45,472 bases of DNA from a virus. Below the pieces are notes generated by a model that was not told the origin of the DNA, searched no databases, and worked only from the letters and a program-made list of their open reading frames with translations. The stretch spans positions 1 through 45,472 of the IMG/VR virus record IMGVR_UViG_3300042934_001340. One strand, given 5' to 3'. A program made the translations under genes and the position numbers. This document shows positions 40,642-45,472 of the stretch, piece by piece. Position 1 is the stretch's first letter. Each line of letters begins with the position of its first letter.

Positions 40642-41088
40642 TTATACCTCTACTTCCGGCGGAACATAACCTTTACGAAGTGCACTGTCTCTACGAGCTG
40701 TTACATTACTAATAGAGCATCCGAGTTCCTCTGCCGTTGCACGAAGGGACATTTTTTTATTAAAGACACAATCAACAACGCGTTGTTCAACCTCGGATAA
40801 TTCAGCTTTTTGAACTTCAAGATATCCGTACTTAACAAGCCAATTATAATACTTTTTTACCTGAGCCATGCTGACTCCGAGTTCTCTGGCAGTACCTGAA
40901 TGAGTCCCTCCATTAACATAAGATGCCAAAGCTTTTGCATAATTCTCATTTTCAGGCAGAGGTTTAATTGGGCTATTGGGTGATGTGTTCTGCTGAGGAC
41001 CTTCAAAATCAGACAATCTTTGAATAATTTTTACTTCTGCTGCAGAAAGTTCTTCTTTTATTATTTGGATTATTTGTGACATTTCCAT
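40642..41088 (-). CDS. two-HTH regulator of a minus-strand cassette
   Basis: 148 residues from ATG 41088 (AAAGGAAA upstream), rather than the ATG at 41106. Two helix-turn-helix-like segments are visible: GGTHSGTARELGVSMAQVKK near residue 75 and MSLRATAEELGCSISNVTAR near residue 120. The N-terminal helix (IIQIIKEELSAAEVKIIQRL) may dimerise. Its promoter contains an embedded operator-like box and two more copies follow, so it probably represses itself. It is transcribed against the late operon, typical of a cargo gene active in the lysogen. Confidence 0.75.
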   Translation of the reverse strand: MEMSQIIQIIKEELSAAEVKIIQRLSDFEGPQQNTSPNSPIKPLPENENYAKALASYVNGGTHSGTARELGVSMAQVKKYYNWLVKYGYLEVQKAELSEVEQRVVDCVFNKKMSLRATAEELGCSISNVTARRDSALRKGYVPPEVEV

Positions 41089-41120
41089 ATGGCATTTTCC
41101 TTTCATGTTTTGTTTATGTG

Positions 41121-41191
41121 TTCACACAGTGTTGTAATGTATAACCTGACACTGTGTAGGTGATATGATGTACATTATAACACTGTGTGAA
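41121..41191. promoter_or_regulatory. three operator-like boxes
   Basis: TTCACACAGTGTT (41121-41133) is the exact reverse complement of AACACTGTGTGAA (41179-41191). A third copy of the core ACACTGTGT lies at 41149-41157. The boxes surround the start region of the minus-strand cassette. Confidence 0.7.
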
Positions 41192-41202
41192 TGTAATGTA
41201 AA
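41174..41202 (-). promoter_or_regulatory. promoter of the minus-strand cassette
   Basis: On the minus strand TTTACA (41202-41197) and a perfect TATAAT (41179-41174) are spaced by 17 bases. The third box (41179-41191) lies in the spacer. Confidence 0.75.
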
Positions 41203-41234
41203 TAGAAAAATAAAATATTTTGAGGTGATATCTA

Positions 41235-42461
41235 TTGAATATATTTTTAAGATTATTTCAATCCAGAGATAAGCCTAAGAACCGCTTAGGAATCGGTTCA
41301 TCCTTTTTGTTTGGCAGTACCAGCAGTGGTAAGAGTGTCAACGAACGTACTGCCATGCAGACGACTGCAGTGTATGCCTGCGTGAGGATACTTTCAGAAG
41401 CCATTGCGGGACTCCCGCTTCATGTGTACCGATATCGTTCTGATGGTGGAAAGGAAAAGGTTCCTTCCCAACCACTGTATTACCTTCTTCATGATGAACC
41501 AAATCCTGAGATGACCTCATTCGTGTTTCGAGAGACACTGATGGGTCATCTTTTAATTTGGGGAAACGCTTATGCTCAAATACTTCGAAATGGACGTGGG
41601 CAGGCAGTAGCACTATACCCTTTATTGCCGAGCAAGATGGAAGTGAGTCGTAGTGCGAGTGGTGCACTTGTTTATACCTATTACCGTGATGCAGATGAAA
41701 GCGGAATTAATCCCAAAGGAGGTTATATTACCCTCAGAAGTGATGAAATTCTGCATATTCCCGGCTTGGGTTTTGATGGGCTTATCGGTTACAGCCCCAT
41801 TGCTATGGCTAAGAATGCTATTGGCATGTCACTGGCTACCGAGGAATATGGAGCATCCTTTTTTGCCAACGGAGCAAATCCTGGCGGTGTACTTGAACAC
41901 CCCGGCGTTGTAAAAGATCCGGACCGCTTACGTGAAAGCTGGCATGCACAATTCTCCGGAGCTAATGCCCACAAGGTGGCAGTACTTGAGGAGGGTTTGA
42001 AGTTTCACCAGATGTCCATACCTCCGGAACAGGCACAATTTCTTGAAACACGTAAGTTTCAGATTAATGAAATTGCCCGTATATTCAGAGTACCTCCACA
42101 TATGGTTGGTGATTTAGAAAAGTCCAGCTTCAGCAATATTGAGCAACAATCCCTGGAATTCGTAAAATACACCCTAGATCCATGGGTAGTTCGATGGGAA
42201 CAGGCATTGCAACAGTCCTTGCTCATGCCATCTGAGAAATCGTCTCTGTTTATAAAATTCAATCTTGATGGCCTTCTCCGAGGTGACTATCAAAGCCGAA
42301 TGACAGGTTATGCAACAGGACGACAGAACGGGTGGTTATCCGCCAATGACATAAGAGAGCTTGAGAACATGAACCGTATCTCGGCGGAGGAGGGCGGTGA
42401 CTTATATCTGATCAACGGTAATATGACGAAACTGGTCGATGCGGGAGCGTTTGTAAAATAA
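41235..42461 (+). CDS. phage portal protein, HK97-like
   Basis: 408 residues. Family features: NERTAMQTTAVYACVRILSE near residue 36, LPLHVYRYRSDGG, GHLLIWGNAYAQILRNGRGQ, EILHIPGLGFDGLIGYSPI, and ARIFRVPPHMVGDLEKSSFS with NIEQQSLEFVKYTL. It forms the dodecameric ring at the capsid vertex through which DNA enters. The start is TTG 41235, five bases after GAGGTGAT. It is the first late gene after the minus-strand insertion and must be transcribed across or from within that region. Confidence 0.9.
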   Translation: MNIFLRLFQSRDKPKNRLGIGSSFLFGSTSSGKSVNERTAMQTTAVYACVRILSEAIAGLPLHVYRYRSDGGKEKVPSQPLYYLLHDEPNPEMTSFVFRETLMGHLLIWGNAYAQILRNGRGQAVALYPLLPSKMEVSRSASGALVYTYYRDADESGINPKGGYITLRSDEILHIPGLGFDGLIGYSPIAMAKNAIGMSLATEEYGASFFANGANPGGVLEHPGVVKDPDRLRESWHAQFSGANAHKVAVLEEGLKFHQMSIPPEQAQFLETRKFQINEIARIFRVPPHMVGDLEKSSFSNIEQQSLEFVKYTLDPWVVRWEQALQQSLLMPSEKSSLFIKFNLDGLLRGDYQSRMTGYATGRQNGWLSANDIRELENMNRISAEEGGDLYLINGNMTKLVDAGAFVK

Positions 42462-42507
42462 GGTGGTAAAAACGCTGAGAATAATACAAAAAAGATGATT
42501 ATTATGA

Positions 42508-42966
42508 ATGCCATCTCATAATTCCAAAGTGTTTCATCTTGACAAAGAAGTTATTGGTATTCTGCAAGGCCATAATTGGAGAGTGGATATAAAAGGATAC
42601 GTTCGTTGTGGGCACTCAGGTTTATTACACAGATTAATATTGTTACCGGATAAAAATGAGGTTATAGATCACATCAATGGAAATCCATCTGATTGTAGAA
42701 GATTTAATTTAAGGATTGGAACTCAGAGAGAGAATAGTTATAACACTAGATTAGGTAAAAATAACCGGACTGGGTATAAAGGCGTAAGTTGGGATAAATA
42801 CAGAGGAAAATATGTGGCATGCATATGTGTTAATAGGAAAACCATTCATCTGGGAAGGTATGGAACAACGGAAGAGGCTGCAAATGCTTATGACAATGCA
42901 GCTACTATTTATTTTGGTCAGTATGCTTTATTAAACAAAGAGATTAAGGAGGCAAAGCTGGTATGA
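42508..42966 (+). CDS. HNH/AP2 homing-type endonuclease
   Basis: 152 residues. An HNH_3-type core (LLHRLILLPDKNEVIDHING, then NPSDCRRFNLRIGTQRENSY) is followed by a C-terminal AP2-like DNA-binding domain: TGYKGVSWDKYRGKYVACIC, IHLGRYGTTEEAANAYDNAA. This pair is typical of free-standing homing endonucleases. It is wedged between the portal and protease genes, which are adjacent in most relatives, so it probably arrived by homing. It has only a weak ribosome binding site and overlaps the protease start by four bases. Confidence 0.85.
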   Translation: MPSHNSKVFHLDKEVIGILQGHNWRVDIKGYVRCGHSGLLHRLILLPDKNEVIDHINGNPSDCRRFNLRIGTQRENSYNTRLGKNNRTGYKGVSWDKYRGKYVACICVNRKTIHLGRYGTTEEAANAYDNAATIYFGQYALLNKEIKEAKLV

Positions 42967-43682
42967 AAAGAAAGTTTTGGAATTGGGTAAGAAATGAGAA
43001 CAAAGATGAGTTTGGAAGTGATAGAACTCTTTTCTTAAATGGTGAAATTTCGGATGAAACTTGGTATGGAGACGAAATTACACCTAAATTGTTTCGTAGT
43101 GAACTAGAAAAAGGAACAGGAAATATTACAGTATGGATTAATAGTCCGGGAGGCGATGTGTTTAGTGCGGCACAGATATATAACATGCTCATGGATTATA
43201 AAGGTCGTGTTACCATTAAGATTGACGGATTGGCAGCCTCAGCAGCAAGTGTCATTGCTATGGCAGGCGGTGATGTGTATATGACACCTGTCTCCATGAT
43301 TATGATCCATAATCCATCCACCATCGCAATAGGTGACAGCGAGGAAATGCTTCGTGCAAAAACACTCCTAGATGAGGTGAAGGAAAGCATCATTAATGCA
43401 TATGAGCTAAAGTCTGGACTTTCGCGCACGAAGCTCTCACACCTTATGGATGAAGAGACCTGGATGAATGCCAATAAAGCAGTTGAGCTTGGCTTTGCAG
43501 ATAAGGTTCTGTTTATAGAGGACCATGAACGCACACCAGTTGATATGGAAGGACTTATTTTTTCCAGATCAGCCGTTACCAACTCCCTACTTGGGAAAAT
43601 CCCTAAACAGCAGAAAGCAAAACCGAAAACCGGAACCCCAATTGAGTCGCTTTATCAGCGACTTTCTTTAATTTCTCACTAA
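42963..43682 (+). CDS. ClpP-like prohead protease
   Basis: 239 residues. The ClpP fold is seen in INSPGGDVFSAAQIYNML (oxyanion region), GLAASAASVIAMAG with catalytic S93, MIMIHNPST with H116, and an acid in LDEVKES near residue 140. It cleaves scaffold and capsid N-termini during head maturation. It lies directly before the capsid gene as expected. Confidence 0.92.
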   Translation: MKRKFWNWVRNENKDEFGSDRTLFLNGEISDETWYGDEITPKLFRSELEKGTGNITVWINSPGGDVFSAAQIYNMLMDYKGRVTIKIDGLAASAASVIAMAGGDVYMTPVSMIMIHNPSTIAIGDSEEMLRAKTLLDEVKESIINAYELKSGLSRTKLSHLMDEETWMNANKAVELGFADKVLFIEDHERTPVDMEGLIFSRSAVTNSLLGKIPKQQKAKPKTGTPIESLYQRLSLISH

Positions 43683-43702
43683 ATTCAAGGAGGATAACAA
43701 CT

Positions 43703-44899
43703 ATGAGTGAAATTTTAAAACTTCGTGAAAAGCGTGCAAAAGCATGGGATGCAGCGAAGGCATTTCTCGATACGAAAAGAGGAAACGATGGACTTTTGTC
43801 AGCTGAAGATACAGCCACCTATGACAGAATGGAAACAGATGTTGTAGCACTTGGTCATGAGATTGAGCGTTTAGAGCGACAGGCTGTGATTGATGCGGAA
43901 CTGGATAAAGTCACCGGAAAACCTATCATCAATGACCCAGCAAAGAATACCGAGGAAAAGGTAGGAAGGGCTTCGGGCGAGTATAAGAAAGCCTTCTGGA
44001 ATGCAATGCGTTCCCAGAAACCCAAATACGAAGTGTTGGATGCACTGCAGATAGGTACTGACTCTGAAGGTGGGTACCTTGTACCGGATGAGTTTGAACG
44101 GACACTAGTAGCAGCATTGGAGGAAGAGAACATCTTCCGCTCCCTGGCGAATGTAATCAACACTTCTTACGGCGACCGCAAGATTTCCGTAGTGGCTACG
44201 AAGGGTTCAGCTAGTTGGGTTGAGGAAGAGGGTGTAATCCCGGAAAGTGACGACAGCTTCGGGCAGGTGTCTATCGGAGCATATAAACTGGCTACCTTAA
44301 TGAAGGTATCAGAGGAGCTCTTAAACGACTCCGTGTTTAACTTGGAAACGTATATCACAAGGGAATTTGCCCGCCGTATTGGTAACAAGGAGGAAGAAGC
44401 CTTCTTTACAGGCGATGGCTCAGGTAAGCCTACCGGCATTCTGGCTGCCTCAGGAGGTGCCCAGGTTGGAGTAACAGCGGCGGCTGCTGCAGCTGTCACG
44501 ATTGATGAAGTACTGGATCTTTTCTATTCCCTGAAAGCTCCTTACCGGAACAGGGCAGTTTTTGTGCTAAATGATGCCACCATTAAAGCCATCCGTAAAC
44601 TGAAGGACGGTAACGGACAGTATCTGTGGCAGCCTTCCATTCAGGCGGGAACTCCTGATACAATCCTGAACAGACCGATACGTACTTCCGCGTATATGCC
44701 TGTTCTGGCTGCATCCGCTAAGAGTATCGTATTTGGTGATTTCAGCTATTATTGGGTTGCCGACAGGCAAGGTAGGGCATTCAAACGGCTTAACGAGCTT
44801 TACGCAACTACAGGTCAGGTTGGTTTCCTTGCCACACAGCGCGTAGACGGTAAGCTGATTCTGCCGGAAGCCATCAAGGTTCTCCAGCAGCATGCTTAA
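43703..44899 (+). CDS. HK97-family major capsid protein
   Basis: 398 residues. The first about 100 residues form a charged, helical scaffolding delta domain (LKLREKRAKAWDAAKAFLDT). The HK97 fold follows from about residue 110: TDSEGGYLVPDEFERTLVAA, ISVVATKGSASWVEEEGVIP, LATLMKVSEELLNDS, GDGSGKPTGIL, and a C-terminal VFGDFSYYWVADRQG. The delta domain would be removed by the upstream protease. AGGAGG precedes the ATG. Confidence 0.93.
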   Translation: MSEILKLREKRAKAWDAAKAFLDTKRGNDGLLSAEDTATYDRMETDVVALGHEIERLERQAVIDAELDKVTGKPIINDPAKNTEEKVGRASGEYKKAFWNAMRSQKPKYEVLDALQIGTDSEGGYLVPDEFERTLVAALEEENIFRSLANVINTSYGDRKISVVATKGSASWVEEEGVIPESDDSFGQVSIGAYKLATLMKVSEELLNDSVFNLETYITREFARRIGNKEEEAFFTGDGSGKPTGILAASGGAQVGVTAAAAAAVTIDEVLDLFYSLKAPYRNRAVFVLNDATIKAIRKLKDGNGQYLWQPSIQAGTPDTILNRPIRTSAYMPVLAASAKSIVFGDFSYYWVADRQGRAFKRLNELYATTGQVGFLATQRVDGKLILPEAIKVLQQHA

Positions 44900-44912
44900 G
44901 GAGGTCTGATTT

Positions 44913-45125
44913 ATGAGCTATAACTCAAAGAATTATATGCAACAAGGCGCTGAGAAGTGGGTAATCGGAGGAACACTTGAAATACTTCCGGGGGCAACGG
45001 TAACCGGGCTCCCGGTTGCTGAAAATCAGACAAACAGCGTAGCCACAGATGTGGCAGGATTAGTCACAGATTTTAATGCACTGCTTGCAAAGTTGAAAGC
45101 TGCCAGGCTTATGGAAGCTGAATAA
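44913..45125 (+). CDS. head fibre-like protein
   Basis: 70 residues. NYMQQGAEKWVIGGTLEILP, then GATVTGLPVAENQTNSVATD and a short helix LVTDFNALLAKLKAARLM match the small head-fibre-type proteins (Phage_fiber_2) encoded after capsid genes in Firmicutes phages. AAGGAGG precedes the ATG. The role is probably surface decoration. Confidence 0.75.
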   Translation: MSYNSKNYMQQGAEKWVIGGTLEILPGATVTGLPVAENQTNSVATDVAGLVTDFNALLAKLKAARLMEAE

Positions 45126-45151
45126 ATTTGAGCGAATAGGAGGCAGACGGT

Positions 45152-45472
45152 ATGGCATTAGCAGATAATCTCTTACCAAGGGTCAAAGCGAATCTGATCT
45201 TGGCACATGATCAGGATGATGAACTTCTCATAAGCTACATTACTGCTGCTGTTAACTATGCGGAAAGCTATCAACACATTGTTACCGGATGGTACGAGAC
45301 TCATACGATGCCGCCAACCACTGAGCAGGCTGTTATTATGCTGTCTGGCCATTTCTACGAAAGTAGGGATGGCTCGACAGCAGGCTTTTTTGCCGACAAT
45401 GTGCAGGCGAGTCAGCAGGTATGGAACACAGTTAATATGCTTTTGAGACTGGATCGGGAATGGAGTGTTTGA
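45152..45472 (+). CDS. head-tail connector, gp6-like
   Basis: 106 residues, ending exactly at the window edge with a TGA. The helical fold is typical of gp6-like connectors: LLPRVKANLILAHDQDDELL, ISYITAAVNYAESYQHIV, and TTEQAVIMLSGHFYESRDGS with a C-terminal VNMLLRLDREWSV. It should bind the portal ring and complete the head. AGGAGG lies upstream. Confidence 0.85.
   Translation: MALADNLLPRVKANLILAHDQDDELLISYITAAVNYAESYQHIVTGWYETHTMPPTTEQAVIMLSGHFYESRDGSTAGFFADNVQASQQVWNTVNMLLRLDREWSV

Noticed and set aside
40344-41106. Toxin-antitoxin pair
   Set aside because: The larger protein has HTH segments like a regulator, but the smaller one shows no toxin family motif, so only a regulated cassette is claimed.
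1-45472. CRISPR arrays, rRNA and tRNA genes
   Set aside because: No regularly spaced repeats and no cloverleaf or rRNA-like stretches were seen on reading both strands.

Overview
The window is low-G+C Firmicutes DNA. Strong AGGAGG-type ribosome binding sites, sigma-A-like promoters and the protein families present fit a gut Clostridia/Lachnospiraceae genome best. It has a mobile and defence-rich left half and a long stretch of a tailed, HK97-type prophage on the right. No rRNA, tRNA or CRISPR array was seen.

Left accessory region, 1-4529 (+): a RecB/Cas4-like PD-(D/E)XK nuclease-fold protein, a doubtful small gene overlapping its stop, and an 894-residue protein with N-terminal DUF4116-type repeats and a calcineurin-like metallophosphoesterase core. 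Region 4755-10109 (-) is a tightly packed operon headed by a large serine recombinase. The recombinase C-terminal domain is repeated in two small proteins encoded directly after it, and two ParB-fold proteins follow. A divergent-promoter-type XRE regulator lies upstream, with a probable operator in the recombinase promoter.

Region 10418-17411 (+) is a compact restriction-modification operon: a 67-residue XRE protein preceded by a 21-bp tandem direct repeat, two cytosine-C5 methyltransferases, a large McrB-like protein with two AAA+ modules (the first degenerate), and a McrC-like nuclease. The two-methyltransferase plus McrB/C-type arrangement resembles LlaJI/BsuMI-like systems. A terminator follows. 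Region 17865-19134 (-) encodes an exported ComEC-like metallo-beta-lactamase-fold hydrolase and a DUF3006 protein, with a clear promoter.

From 19263 rightwards is phage. First comes an XRE regulator with a strong promoter and a 15-bp palindrome. Next is a structured leader (20105-20298: stem-loops, a terminator and a hairpin hiding the ribosome binding site) before a sigma-like gene. The replication block follows: Fe-S RecB-like nuclease DUF2800, DUF2815, family A DNA polymerase, DUF932, DUF4406, VapE primase-helicase, an iteron-like candidate origin, VRR-NUC nuclease, and a frameshifted SNF2 helicase. The packaging block follows: DUF1492 late regulator, HNH endonuclease, a cos-like stretch, and the terminase small subunit. 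A cargo cassette of about 5.7 kb then separates the small and large terminase genes: two DNA methyltransferases, a virulence-related protein, DUF4314, amidoligase, gamma-glutamylcyclotransferase and DUF5049. After the large terminase a two-gene minus-strand cassette with its own promoter and three operator-like boxes interrupts the late operon. Then come portal, an HNH/AP2 homing-type endonuclease, ClpP-like protease, major capsid, head fibre and head-tail connector, and the window ends. The tail genes must lie beyond the right edge. Whether the serine recombinase is this prophage's integrase or belongs to a separate element cannot be decided here.
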